From Bradyrhizobium xenonodulans (GTDB lineage: Bacteria > Pseudomonadota > Alphaproteobacteria > Rhizobiales > Xanthobacteraceae), in contig NZ_CP089391.1 of NCBI RefSeq assembly GCF_027594865.1, forward strand, positions 8,090,501 to 8,154,500: a stretch of 64,000 nt of DNA. The letters are read 5' to 3'. The position numbers were made by a program, and so were the translations under genes. This document shows, piece by piece, positions 33,611 through 42,108 of this stretch (its first letter is position 1; the number at the start of each line of letters is the position of its first letter). Under the pieces are notes generated by a model. It made no database searches. It had not been told where the DNA came from and worked only from the letters and a program-made list of their open reading frames with translations.

Positions 33611-33793
33611 TCAGGACTCTTTCTTCTTCAGGACCTGACGGCCCTTGTACATGCCGGTCTTGAGGTCGAGATGGTGCGGACGACGGAGTTCGCCGGAATC
33701 CTTGTCTTCCACGTAGGTCGGCTTCTTGATGGCGTCTGCCGAGCGGCGCATGCCACGACGCGACGGCGAGGTTTTTCTTCTCGGAACGGCCAT
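33611..33793 (-). CDS. rpmF: 50S ribosomal protein L32
   Basis: A 60-residue basic protein beginning [18 protein letters not shown], the standard L32 opening, and ending in a Lys-rich tail ([11 protein letters not shown]). The middle reads [21 protein letters not shown], as in alphaproteobacterial L32, without the zinc-binding Cys pairs found in some bacterial L32 forms. It is part of the large ribosomal subunit near the peptidyl transferase centre. It stands alone between mtgA and a membrane-protein gene. The short length matches the family exactly. Confidence 0.97.
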   Translation of the reverse strand: MAVPRRKTSPSRRGMRRSADAIKKPTYVEDKDSGELRRPHHLDLKTGMYKGRQVLKKKES

Positions 33794-33961
33794 TTCAATA
33801 TCCTCTAGGGATTGGTGTGGTCAGGGCATCGTCCGCGAGGGACGGCTCAGCACCCGCAATAGGAGGCGAGCTGAATGCCGATCAAGGCCGGGCTTATAGA
33901 GGAAGGCTGGCCGTAAAGCTAGGCTTTTGGGTCGGAAAATACGCCCGAAATGGGCTCGAAA

Positions 33962-34636
33962 TCAGCGATTTTCCCGCCAGCAGGTCGAAAGCGAAGAGGC
34001 CTGCGCCCTCGCCACATAGGTCCCGGCCAACCGCCGGACGCCCGGCCCGGGGGTCCTGGCGCTGCGTTTGACCGGATTCGGCAAGGTCGAGGCCAGAAGG
34101 GCCGCCTCCCGCGGGGACAGGCTGGCCGCCGACTTGCCGAAGGCGTAGGCACTGGCCGTCTCCACCCCGAACTGCCCCTGGGCGCCGAGCTCGGCGATGT
34201 TGAGGTAAATCTCCAGAATCCGCGGCTTTGGCAGGACGAGGTCGATCCACAGCGCCAGCGGGAATTCCAGCGCCTTGCGGACGAAATCCCGCCCCTGCCA
34301 GAGGAACAGGTTTTTCGCCACCTGCTGGGTGATGGTGGAGGCGCCCCGGAACGGCGTCCCGTCCTCCTGCGCGTCGTCGATCGCCTCGCGCAGCGCGCCC
34401 CAGTCGATGCCATGGTGCTTGCAGAAATGGGCGTCCTCGGCCGCCACCACCGAGCGCGGCAAATAGGGCGACATCGCCGCCAGATCGATCCATTCCCGAT
34501 GCATCGGCGCGCCCCGCAAGCTGCGCCAGGCCATCAGCGTCGAAACCGGATGGCCGGTGCGGTAAAACGGCGCGATCACATAAGGCGCGAGAACCACGAC
34601 CGCGAGCGCTACCAGCAGGATTTTAACGATGCGCAA
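33962..34636 (-). CDS. mtgA: Monofunctional peptidoglycan glycosyltransferase
   Basis: A 224-residue GT51 enzyme that polymerises lipid II into glycan strands at the outer face of the inner membrane (EC 2.4.99.28). An N-terminal anchor ([19 protein letters not shown]) is followed by the GT51 motifs. These are the catalytic Glu in [33 protein letters not shown], the second catalytic Glu in [16 protein letters not shown], and [17 protein letters not shown]. No transpeptidase domain follows, which separates it from class A penicillin-binding proteins. The start is taken as TTG 34636 with GGAAAGG 5 nt upstream; the frame is open beyond it. It is divergent from the farnesyl diphosphate synthase gene. 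Confidence 0.93.
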   Translation of the reverse strand: MRIVKILLVALAVVVLAPYVIAPFYRTGHPVSTLMAWRSLRGAPMHREWIDLAAMSPYLPRSVVAAEDAHFCKHHGIDWGALREAIDDAQEDGTPFRGASTITQQVAKNLFLWQGRDFVRKALEFPLALWIDLVLPKPRILEIYLNIAELGAQGQFGVETASAYAFGKSAASLSPREAALLASTLPNPVKRSARTPGPGVRRLAGTYVARAQASSLSTCWRENR

Positions 34637-34797
34637 ATCGACCTTTCCGGCGCAAATTGAAACGCGGCCACGGATCCCGCCATTAAGTCTGTGATAATTC
34701 GGGCCTTTTCCAGCACTTTTTAGGCCTTCCAAACGATTGACTGGGGCGGGCTCATAAAGGATTGTCCCGCCGAATTTTAGTTCTGGAGCCCTTCTTG

Positions 34798-35721
34798 ATG
34801 ACCGGCACGTCCCCGTCCGATTTCGCCAAACGTCTGGACAAGACCGCTGATGACACCGAGGCGCTGCTCGGCCGCCTGCTGTCGGACGACATCCTGCACG
34901 ATGAGATCGCCCGGCCCAAGCGACTGATGGACGCAATGCGCTATTCGAGCCTGAACGGCGGCAAGCGTCTGCGGCCGTTCCTGGTGGTCGAGAGTGCCGC
35001 CGTGTTCGGCGTTCCGCGCGAAGCGGCACTGCTCGTCGGCGCCGCGCTCGAATGCATCCACTGCTATTCGCTGATCCATGACGATCTGCCGGCGATGGAC
35101 AATTCGGACCTGCGCCGCGGTCGCCCCACCCTGCACAAGAAGACCGATGACGCCACCGCGATCCTTGCCGGCGATGGCCTGCTGACGCTCGCCTTCGACA
35201 TCGTCACCCGCGACGAGATCCATCGCGACGCCAATGTGCGCCTGCTGCTGACGCGCGCGCTGGCGCGCTGCGCCGGCATCGGCGGCATGGTCGGCGGCCA
35301 GATCCTCGACCTCGCCGGCGAAGGCCGCTTCGGCGGCAATGAACCGATCGATGTCGCCCGGATTCAGCAGATGAAGACCGGCGCGCTGTTGCGCTACGGC
35401 TGCATCGCCGGAGCGATCCTCGGCCAGGCCTCCCAGAAAGAATATCAGGCGCTCGACGATTACGGCCGCGCGCTCGGCGAAGCCTTCCAGATCGCCGACG
35501 ATCTGCTCGACGTCGAAGGCGATGCGGCAGCCCTCGGCAAGCCGGCCGGCGCCGATGCCGCACTCGGCAAAACCACCTTCGTCACCCAGCTCGGCATCGA
35601 AGGCGCCAAGCAGCGCGTGCGCGACCTGCTCGCGCGGGCCGACAGCGCCGTGTCGATCTTCGGCGACCGCGCCGCCGTGCTGCAAGCCGCGGCGCGCTTC
35701 GTGGCCGAGCGGAAGAACTGA
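34798..35721 (+). CDS. ispA: Polyprenyl synthetase, farnesyl/geranylgeranyl diphosphate synthase type
   Basis: A 307-residue soluble prenyltransferase that condenses isopentenyl diphosphate with allylic diphosphates. The first Asp-rich motif is DDLPAMD and the second is [15 protein letters not shown] and [12 protein letters not shown] are also in place. The residues upstream of the first Asp motif ([18 protein letters not shown], with Cys-Tyr at the chain-length positions) suggest a short product, C15 being most usual for IspA. The ATG at 34798 has GGAG upstream, and an earlier ATG in frame is less likely. It is followed 9 nt later by a DUF1345-like membrane protein gene. Product length needs assay. 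Confidence 0.9.
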   Translation: MTGTSPSDFAKRLDKTADDTEALLGRLLSDDILHDEIARPKRLMDAMRYSSLNGGKRLRPFLVVESAAVFGVPREAALLVGAALECIHCYSLIHDDLPAMDNSDLRRGRPTLHKKTDDATAILAGDGLLTLAFDIVTRDEIHRDANVRLLLTRALARCAGIGGMVGGQILDLAGEGRFGGNEPIDVARIQQMKTGALLRYGCIAGAILGQASQKEYQALDDYGRALGEAFQIADDLLDVEGDAAALGKPAGADAALGKTTFVTQLGIEGAKQRVRDLLARADSAVSIFGDRAAVLQAAARFVAERKN

Positions 35722-35730
35722 CGCGCATCG

Positions 35731-36420
35731 ATGGCAGCCGGCGGCAAAGAGGATCCGGTCCTCGTCCGCTTCCGCAAGATGTCGCGGCCGGTGCGGCTGA
35801 TCTATGCGCGGCCGCGTACCTTCATCGCGCTCGCGGCCGGCGTTCTGGTCTGCCTGCTGCTGCCGGGCTCGCACCGGCTGGTGACGCGGCTCCTGTTCGG
35901 CTGGGATGCGCTGATCGCGGTCTATCTCGTGCTGGTCTACGCGATGATGCTGTGCAACGACCACCAGCACATCCGCCGTGCTGCGGCGATGCAGGACGAC
36001 GGCCGCTTCGTGATCCTGCTGGTCACGGCGATCGGCGCCTTCGCGAGTATCGCCGCGATCGTCTCCGAGCTCGGCACGCCGCATCGCGGTGCTGCGGAGC
36101 TGACCATTGCGATCTCCACCATCGCACTGTCCTGGGCCGCCGTGCACACGACCTTCGCGTTGCACTACGCCCATGAATATTACCGCCCCCCGTCGGGCGG
36201 GTTGCAATTCCCGAGCGGGGACAAGGAAGACCACGCCGACTATTGGGACTTCGTCTATTTCTCGTTCGTGATCGGGATGACCGCGCAGGTCTCCGACGTC
36301 GGCATCTCCGACAAGATCATCCGCCGTACCGCCACCGCGCACGGCATCATCTCATTCATCTACAACACGGCGCTGCTGGCGCTGACGGTGAACATCGCGG
36401 CGAGCGCGATCGCGACGTGA
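35731..36420 (+). CDS. DUF1345-like integral membrane protein
   Basis: A 229-residue protein with about five hydrophobic segments: LIYARPRTFIALAAGVLVCLLLPG, LLFGWDALIAVYLVLVYAMM, FVILLVTAIGAFASIAAIVSEL, LTIAISTIALSWAAVHTTFALHYAHEYY and the last helix near ISFIYNTALLALTVNIAASAI. The pattern HTTFALHYAHEYY...DYWDFVYFSFVIGMTAQVSDV is characteristic of DUF1345 proteins, whose function is unknown. It begins 9 nt after ispA and probably shares its transcript. It ends at a perfect terminator hairpin. Confidence 0.85.
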   Translation: MAAGGKEDPVLVRFRKMSRPVRLIYARPRTFIALAAGVLVCLLLPGSHRLVTRLLFGWDALIAVYLVLVYAMMLCNDHQHIRRAAAMQDDGRFVILLVTAIGAFASIAAIVSELGTPHRGAAELTIAISTIALSWAAVHTTFALHYAHEYYRPPSGGLQFPSGDKEDHADYWDFVYFSFVIGMTAQVSDVGISDKIIRRTATAHGIISFIYNTALLALTVNIAASAIAT

Positions 36421-36423
36421 TCA

Positions 36424-36458
36424 GCGACATAGTCCCGGCTTCGCCGGGACTATGTCGC
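36424..36458. terminator. Perfect bidirectional terminator hairpin
   Basis: GCGACATAGTCCCGGC pairs along all 16 bp with GCCGGGACTATGTCGC around a 3-nt loop. It starts 4 nt after the DUF1345-like gene and ends 13 nt before the stop of the convergent caspase-like gene, so it probably serves both. Confidence 0.8.
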
Positions 36459-36471
36459 GAAAGCAGCACTC

Positions 36472-38313
36472 TTAGTTGCAGACCTCCACATTGGCATCAA
36501 CGTGAGGGCCACCGCCGCCGCGATATTCGAGGCGACAGCCGCGCCTGACGGGACGGCAGAGCAGATCGTTGCAAAAGACCTGTCCGCCACCGCCCGCAGC
36601 GCGACCCGCGCCGGCCGCAGCGATACCGCCCGCCGCTCCAGCGGCCGCACCACCCGACTGACGACGCTGCCGCGCCGGCCGGTCATCGCTGTCGTCGCGT
36701 CTGGCGGTTGCAGGCTTGGCCGTTGCAGGCTTGGCGGCACGCTGCTTCTCGCATTCATTATCGTCGTTGATCGCATAGCCGTCACGGCAGACGATCTTGC
36801 TGCACTTGTCGCCGTCGACCTTGAAGCCGTGCTCACAAACCAGCGGGCAAACGCGCGACGGCTTTGACTTGACGGTATCGAGCGCATCGGTGCTCGCCAC
36901 CTTCACGTCGAGCTTAGTGCCGGCATAGCGGTTGAACTGCGACAGCGACCGCTGCGAGGACGTGTTCCAGTTGCCGTCCGCCTGCCCGGAGAAGCAGCCG
37001 ACGCGCCCGAGCTCGGTCTGCACCGAGCGGCTGAGGTCGGCCGGCGCGGTCGCCGGCGTCAGCGAAGCGACGTTGGTGCCGGCGGGGCTCGCCGTGCTGG
37101 CGGGCGCAGCGCTCGGCGCAGTGGCGGCGAGGTTGACGCGCTGCTGCTCGGCGGCGGCCGCCTGCTGTTGCGCCTGCTCTTTCGCCTTCTGCGCGGCGAG
37201 CTGCGCCTGCTCGGCGGCCTTGGCATCGGCCGCGGCCCTGGCCTGCGCATCCTTCTGCGCGCCGAGGGCGGCGAGACGATCACGCTCGGCCTCGGCCTGC
37301 TTCGCCTTCTCGATCGCCGCGGCATGGGCCTGCTCGGCGCCGATTTTCTCGACCTGCAGCTTGGCGAGGCTCGCATAGAAACCGTCGGAATGCTGAGCGA
37401 GGAAGGCATCCCACGCCGCCTTGTTGCCGACCTGGAGCGCCAGCTCGTAGTCGCGACGGATATCGGCCTGCGGGTTCGCCACAGGCGCGACTGGCGCTGC
37501 GGCCACCACCTTGACCGGGACCAGCGGAACGTCCTCGCCACCGAGCGAGCCGTACACGAACGGCTCCTGCTTGTTGCCGGTCGACTTGAGCACATCGTCC
37601 CGCACGAAGCCGAAGGCGCGGCGGACGTCGAGGCCCGGCGTCGTCAGATGCTTCGACAGCGCGACCGTAAACGGGCTGTTGGCGCCGTCGCCGTCCTGCG
37701 CGGTGAATCCGGCCTTGGCCGAATAGGCGATCAGCGTGTTCGGGCTGGTCGGCTCGACCTGGGCCAGACCACGCCCGATGCCGCGCGAGACGATCGTGCG
37801 CTTCATGGTCTTGCCGAACGGATTGTCGCGGCAGGCATCCAGGATCACCAAGCGAAGCTGTTTGGCAGGTTCGACCGCGACCAGGACGCGGTCGAGCGAG
37901 AGCGCCTCGTCGTACACGTCGGTGTCGCGCTCGAGCCTGGCGTCGACCGGGATCAGATAGTTCGAGCCTTCGACCTCGATGCCGTGACCGGCATAGTAGA
38001 CCACGGCGATGTCGGCACTGCGGGTCGCATCAGCGAACTCGCGCAGCACGCGCCGCGTGTCCTGGGCCGACAGATCGTGCCGGGAATCGACGATGTCGAA
38101 GCCGGCATCCTTCAGAGTCTTCGCCATCACCGAGCCGTCGTTGACGGGATTGGAAAGCGACGGCGCATGCTGGTAGGCCGAATTGGCGATCACCAGCGCG
38201 ACGCGCTTGGCGGCGAAAGCGGGTTCAGTGCCGAACAGCAGCGCGGCGGCCAGGAGAAGCGGACAAAGTCTGAGCAGATTGCGCATGACACGACTTCCGA
38301 AAATTCGGGGCAT
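36472..38313 (-). CDS. Secreted caspase-fold (C14) protein with Cys-rich C-terminus
   Basis: A protein of about 613 residues. The signal peptide (MRNLLRLCPLLLAAALLFGTEPAFA) lies at 10-34, so the product is periplasmic. A caspase/metacaspase p20 domain follows, with His110 in VVYYAGHGIEVEG and Cys161 in VILDACRDNPF. A linker (about 320-400) is rich in Ala, Lys, Glu and Gln and probably coiled. Next comes a peptidoglycan-binding-like segment (VQTELGRVGCFSGQADGNWN), then a Cys-rich stretch (RVCPLVCEHGFKVDGDKCSK) and a Gly/Ala/Arg-rich tail ending in more Cys. The start at 38313 has AAAGGG upstream; 38286 is also possible. Bacterial metacaspases cleave after Arg or Lys, but the target of this one is unknown. 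Confidence 0.87.
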   Translation of the reverse strand: MPRIFGSRVMRNLLRLCPLLLAAALLFGTEPAFAAKRVALVIANSAYQHAPSLSNPVNDGSVMAKTLKDAGFDIVDSRHDLSAQDTRRVLREFADATRSADIAVVYYAGHGIEVEGSNYLIPVDARLERDTDVYDEALSLDRVLVAVEPAKQLRLVILDACRDNPFGKTMKRTIVSRGIGRGLAQVEPTSPNTLIAYSAKAGFTAQDGDGANSPFTVALSKHLTTPGLDVRRAFGFVRDDVLKSTGNKQEPFVYGSLGGEDVPLVPVKVVAAAPVAPVANPQADIRRDYELALQVGNKAAWDAFLAQHSDGFYASLAKLQVEKIGAEQAHAAAIEKAKQAEAERDRLAALGAQKDAQARAAADAKAAEQAQLAAQKAKEQAQQQAAAAEQQRVNLAATAPSAAPASTASPAGTNVASLTPATAPADLSRSVQTELGRVGCFSGQADGNWNTSSQRSLSQFNRYAGTKLDVKVASTDALDTVKSKPSRVCPLVCEHGFKVDGDKCSKIVCRDGYAINDDNECEKQRAAKPATAKPATARRDDSDDRPARQRRQSGGAAAGAAGGIAAAGAGRAAGGGGQVFCNDLLCRPVRRGCRLEYRGGGGPHVDANVEVCN

Positions 38314-38469
38314 TTCGAGCCCTTTGGACCGCTTTAGCAGGATCTTCCGCTGGCGCTTGTGATGGAGGTCACGAAGGCGGCGCCGGCACCCGGGCGAAAG
38401 ACCCCTTCTGTATGTCGCACCAGCGGCGGCGCGGTTCGCCGGCAAATGCGCGTCGCGGAGCGGGTTCCA

Positions 38470-38898
38470 TCAGCCATCTCCGACGTGCCCCCGATATTGC
38501 GGCAGATCGTCCGTAATCTCGTGCCAAGCCGCCTTCGAGCCCACGAAAATATGGACGCTTGGCCGGATTGAGGGGGCATCGACCAGGGTTCCCATGGCGA
38601 CATGGACCCATTTGCCCTCGCGCACCTGGGAATAAAGCAGCGAGCCGCACCGGGCGCAGTGAGCATCATGGGTCGTGTCGTCCCCGTAGATGAGGCGCTT
38701 GTCCTCGCCCTGGACGATACGGAGCTTGTCCTGCGTGATCCCCGCGAACGGCTTGAAGGCGGAGCCGGTGGTACGGCGGCAGTTCGAGCAGTGGCAGTTC
38801 ATCGCATAGGAGAAGGCATCCGCCACCTCAAAGCGCACGGCACGGCAATAGCATTCGCCGGCGAGGATACGAGCGTTCGAATTTTCTGATGCGGTCAT
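38470..38898 (-). CDS. GFA-family zinc-binding protein (formaldehyde-activating-like)
   Basis: A 142-residue protein of the GFA/CENP-V fold. The Cys motifs are typical: GECYCRAVRFEV near 16, then NCHCSNCRRTTGSAF near 38, and HCARCGSLLYS near 80, which together bind zinc. The family is named after an enzyme proposed to assist formaldehyde-glutathione adduct formation, but most members have no demonstrated activity. The frame is open to 38940; the ATG at 38898 (MTASENSN) has AAGG upstream and gives the normal length. It is monocistronic and divergent from the NTF2-like gene. Confidence 0.88.
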   Translation of the reverse strand: MTASENSNARILAGECYCRAVRFEVADAFSYAMNCHCSNCRRTTGSAFKPFAGITQDKLRIVQGEDKRLIYGDDTTHDAHCARCGSLLYSQVREGKWVHVAMGTLVDAPSIRPSVHIFVGSKAAWHEITDDLPQYRGHVGDG

Positions 38899-38992
38899 GA
38901 CGACGCCTTCGCGCAAATGGCTGACACACCCATAGCGCATTTTGATGTGTACGACTAAGTTCGCCCCAAGCCATCATTCAAAGGGATGACCC

Positions 38993-39367
38993 ATGAACCA
39001 GGACCGTTCAAGCGTCGAAGCCGTCGTGCAATCCTATTTTGACGGACTTTACGACGGCGATGCCGAAAAGCTCGGCGCGGTGTTTCACCCCTCCGCCGAT
39101 TTGCGCTGGGTGGAAAAGGGCGAGCTCAAGGTCCTGACCGTGCCGGACTGGCTCGCCTGGGTACGCAAGCGCCCCTCTGCCAAGGCGGAAGGCAAGCCGC
39201 GCGAGGATTTCATCGTCACCATCGATCGTTCGGACGACAACACCGCCTTCATCAAGGTCAAATGCCAGCTGCCGCCACGCTATTTCACCGACTATCTGGT
39301 AGCGATGAAGCTCGCCGACGGCTGGCAGATCGTGTCGAAATCGTACCGGTATGATCTGAGGGAGTGA
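38993..39367 (+). CDS. NTF2/lumazine-binding-like protein
   Basis: A 124-residue protein with the cone-shaped SnoaL/NTF2 pattern: helix SVEAVVQSYFDGLYDGD, then LGAVFHPSADLRWV, and a beta sheet ending LVAMKLADGWQIVSKSYRY. This fits the putative lumazine-binding (DUF3828/Lumazine_bd_2-like) group. Members serve as small-molecule binders or enzymes in many pathways, and the ligand here cannot be guessed. It is upstream of the beta-lactamase gene with a long inverted repeat between them. Confidence 0.78.
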   Translation: MNQDRSSVEAVVQSYFDGLYDGDAEKLGAVFHPSADLRWVEKGELKVLTVPDWLAWVRKRPSAKAEGKPREDFIVTIDRSDDNTAFIKVKCQLPPRYFTDYLVAMKLADGWQIVSKSYRYDLRE

Positions 39368-39419
39368 GGGGGCTTTGCCTTCCGCTGCCCGAATTCGGAC
39401 GCGCTCGCCCTCCATTCTC

Positions 39420-39505
39420 CGTCATTGCGAGCGAAGCGAAGCAATCCAGAATCCCTCCGCGGAGACAGACTGGATTGCTTCGTCGCTTCGCTCCTCGCAA
39501 TGACG
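39420..39505. repeat. Dispersed inverted repeat upstream of the beta-lactamase gene
   Basis: The outer arms CGTCATTGCGAG and CTCGCAATGACG are perfect complements. Within them GAAGCAATCCAG pairs with CTGGATTGCTTC, giving a long hairpin of 86 bp. The sequence resembles a repeat common in Rhizobiales intergenic regions. It may terminate the upstream gene. Confidence 0.7.
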
Positions 39506-39562
39506 GTGCCGATAGAGGGTGCGCTCCATCCCCGCCCACGTCCACTCGCCTGAAAGCTCCCC

Positions 39563-40420
39563 ATGCTTCTCGACCGCCGCTCCCTGCTCGCCTCGCTCTG
39601 CTGGATGGCCGCTTCCCCCGCGCTCGCTGCGGAGGCGCCGCCGGAGCTCGAAGCTTATGAGCGCGAGAGCGGCGGGCGGATCGGGGTCCACGCAGAAAAT
39701 CTCGCGACCGGAAAAAAACTCGCCTGGCGCGCCGACGAGCGGTTCGTCATGTGCTCGACCTTCAAGGCTTCGCTGGCGGCTTGCGTGCTGGCGCGGGTCG
39801 ATCGCGGCGAGGAGCAGCTTGCGGCCACGATCGCTTACGGCAAGGACGACCTGCTGGAGTACGCACCGGTTGCGAAACAAAATCTCGCGGCCGGCAAGAT
39901 GTCGGTCGCCGAAATGTGCAAGGCGATCGTCGAGCTCAGCGACAACACCTGCGCCAATATGCTGCTGGCGCGGATCGGCGGACCGGCCGCGCTCACCTCA
40001 TTCTGGCGGTCGATCGGCGATACCAACTCGCGGCTCGACCACAACGAGCCCGAGCTCAACCGCTCGCCGCCGGGCGATCCTCATGACACGACGACACCCG
40101 CGGCGATGGCCGGCAATCTGAAGCGTCTGGTGACGGGCGAAGCGCTGTCGCCGGCCTCGCGCGCCCAGCTCACCGAATGGATGGTGGGCTGCAGGACCGG
40201 CGCGAACCGGCTGCGCGGCGGCCTGCCGGCAGACTGGAAGATCGGCGACAAGACCGGCAACAACGGCAAGGATGCATCGGGCGACGTCGCGGTCGCCTGG
40301 CCCAAACCCGATACGCCGATCCTGATCGCAGCCTATACCCAGGGTGGCACGCCCAACGCCGCTCAGATCGAGGCGGTGTTCGCTCGCATCGGACGGATGG
40401 TGGCTGAACGGCTGGCCTGA
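39563..40420 (+). CDS. bla: Class A beta-lactamase
   Basis: A 285-residue periplasmic serine beta-lactamase. The N-terminus MLLDRRSLLASLCWMAASPALA has Arg-Arg before a hydrophobic stretch and is probably a Tat signal. All class A motifs are intact: STFK (65-68), SDN (124-126), EPELN (160-164, omega loop with the general-base Glu) and KTG (228-230). Cys64 and other Cys flank the active Ser as in several class A enzymes. It should hydrolyse penicillins and perhaps early cephalosporins. No LysR-type ampR-like regulator is adjacent, so expression may be constitutive. No mobile element is near, so it appears chromosomal. Confidence 0.93.
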   Translation: MLLDRRSLLASLCWMAASPALAAEAPPELEAYERESGGRIGVHAENLATGKKLAWRADERFVMCSTFKASLAACVLARVDRGEEQLAATIAYGKDDLLEYAPVAKQNLAAGKMSVAEMCKAIVELSDNTCANMLLARIGGPAALTSFWRSIGDTNSRLDHNEPELNRSPPGDPHDTTTPAAMAGNLKRLVTGEALSPASRAQLTEWMVGCRTGANRLRGGLPADWKIGDKTGNNGKDASGDVAVAWPKPDTPILIAAYTQGGTPNAAQIEAVFARIGRMVAERLA

Positions 40421-40469
40421 ACCACGCCGCATTGACCTTGCGGCTGCTTCCGGGTCAAGACAGACCATC

Positions 40470-42077
40470 ATGGAAGCGAAATTTCAGACCTTTCTCATCC
40501 TGCTCGCCGCGTTGGCGGGCACCGCGCTTGTCGCGCGCCGCTTCAACGTTGCGCCGGCCATCCTGATGATGCTCGCGGGCGTCGGCCTCGCCTTCGTGCC
40601 GGGGATGCCGCCGGTGGAATTGCCGCCCGAGCTGGTGCTGCTGATGGTGCTGCCGCCGCTGATCTACTCGGCGAGCGTCGCCATGAGCTGGCGCGAGTTC
40701 CGGAACAACCTTCGCCCGATCGTGCTGCTTGCGGTCGGCGCGGTGATCTTCACCGCCGCGCTTGTTGCGACGGCAACGCATTATCTGATCGGCCTGCCCT
40801 GGACCGTCGGCTTCCTGCTTGGAGCGATCGTCGCACCGCCCGACGTGGTGGCGCCGCTCGCGATCGCGCGCCGGCTGAACATGCCGCGCCGGCTCCTCGT
40901 CATCCTCGAGGGTGAGGGGCTCGCCAACGATGCCACCGCGCTGATCCTCTACCGCTTCGCGCTCGCCGCCATCATGGTCGGGCATTTCTCGCTGCCGCTC
41001 GCGGCCGGCGAATTCCTGCTGATCGTCGCCAGCGAGATCGCCTTCGGTATCGGCGTCGGCTGGCTCTCGCTTCGCTTCCGCAAATGGTCCAGGGATTCTC
41101 AGGTCGAGCTGACGCTGTCGCTGATCACGCCCTACGTCTCCTACTGGCTGCCCGAGCATGTCGGCGGTTCCGGCGTGATCGCCACCGTGGCCTGCGGCCT
41201 GTACGTGAGCTGGAACGGCCCGCTGCTGATCTCGTCGGCGACGCGCCTGCAAGGCATCTTCTTCTGGGACCTCGTGATCTATCTGATCGAGGGCTTGCTG
41301 TTCCTGCTCACCGGCTTCCAGATGCGCGCGCTCTACGAGAAATCGAAGGCGTTCCCGCTCGACGACATTCTCATTGCGACCGCCGTCGTCCTGGTGATCG
41401 TCGTGATCGCACGCTTCGCCTGGCTCTATCCCGCGACCTATCTGCCGCGGATCCTCAGCAAATCGCTGCGCGAGCGCGATCCGTCCCCGCCATGGCAATG
41501 GCCGTTCACGCTCGCCTTCACCGGCGTGCGCGGCGCGGTGTCGCTGGCGGCCGCGCTGGCACTGCCGTTCACGCTGCCTGACGGCAATGCCTTTCCCTAT
41601 CGCGACCTGATCCTGTTCGTCGCCTTCGGCGTCATCTTCGTCACGCTGATCGGCGTCGGTCTGACGCTGCCGCCGGTGGTGCGCTGGCTCGGCGTCGCCG
41701 AGGCCGGCCGCAACGAGCATGCCGCCGAGCACGAGGCCGAGATCGCCGCGCGCCGCCAGGCGCTCGATGCCGCACTGAAATCGCTCGACGCGCTGACCGC
41801 CGAAAAGGACGTTTCCGACGAAGTCATGCGGCTCCTGCGCGCGCGCCACGAGATCCGCGTCAACCAGCTTCCCGAATCGCTCGATCCCACCCATCACGAC
41901 GTCTCCGCCGCCGGCACTGCGCTGACGCGCGATTTGATCGCCGCCGAGCGCAAATTCATCCACAACCTCCTGCGCGACGGCCAGATCACGGACGAGACAC
42001 GGCGGCGGATCGAACGCGATCTCGATCTGGAGGAAGCGAGTTTGGCGAACCGGGAGTATCGGGGCGCGCCGCTGTAG
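40470..42077 (+). CDS. CPA1-family Na+/H+ antiporter
   Basis: A 535-residue inner-membrane antiporter with about twelve hydrophobic segments in the first 420 residues. The functional Asp lies in EGEGLANDATALILYRFAL near 147-165, with the earlier VLPPLIYSASVAMSW and GAIVAPPDVVAPLAIARRL blocks typical of bacterial NhaP/YjcE-like proteins. FTGVRGAVSLAAALALP is near 350. A cytoplasmic tail of about 110 residues is charged and helical (HEAEIAARRQALDAALKSL). The ATG at 40470 begins just before the first helix; the frame is open upstream into the beta-lactamase end. It may exchange sodium or other monovalent cations for protons. Confidence 0.92.
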   Translation: MEAKFQTFLILLAALAGTALVARRFNVAPAILMMLAGVGLAFVPGMPPVELPPELVLLMVLPPLIYSASVAMSWREFRNNLRPIVLLAVGAVIFTAALVATATHYLIGLPWTVGFLLGAIVAPPDVVAPLAIARRLNMPRRLLVILEGEGLANDATALILYRFALAAIMVGHFSLPLAAGEFLLIVASEIAFGIGVGWLSLRFRKWSRDSQVELTLSLITPYVSYWLPEHVGGSGVIATVACGLYVSWNGPLLISSATRLQGIFFWDLVIYLIEGLLFLLTGFQMRALYEKSKAFPLDDILIATAVVLVIVVIARFAWLYPATYLPRILSKSLRERDPSPPWQWPFTLAFTGVRGAVSLAAALALPFTLPDGNAFPYRDLILFVAFGVIFVTLIGVGLTLPPVVRWLGVAEAGRNEHAAEHEAEIAARRQALDAALKSLDALTAEKDVSDEVMRLLRARHEIRVNQLPESLDPTHHDVSAAGTALTRDLIAAERKFIHNLLRDGQITDETRRRIERDLDLEEASLANREYRGAPL

Positions 42078-42108
42078 CTTCCCGTCATTGCGGGCGCGAC
42101 GGAGCCAG

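Noticed and set aside
39563..40420. Beta-lactamase as part of a transferred resistance island
   Set aside because: No transposase, integrase or attachment site is near, and base composition looks like that of its neighbours.
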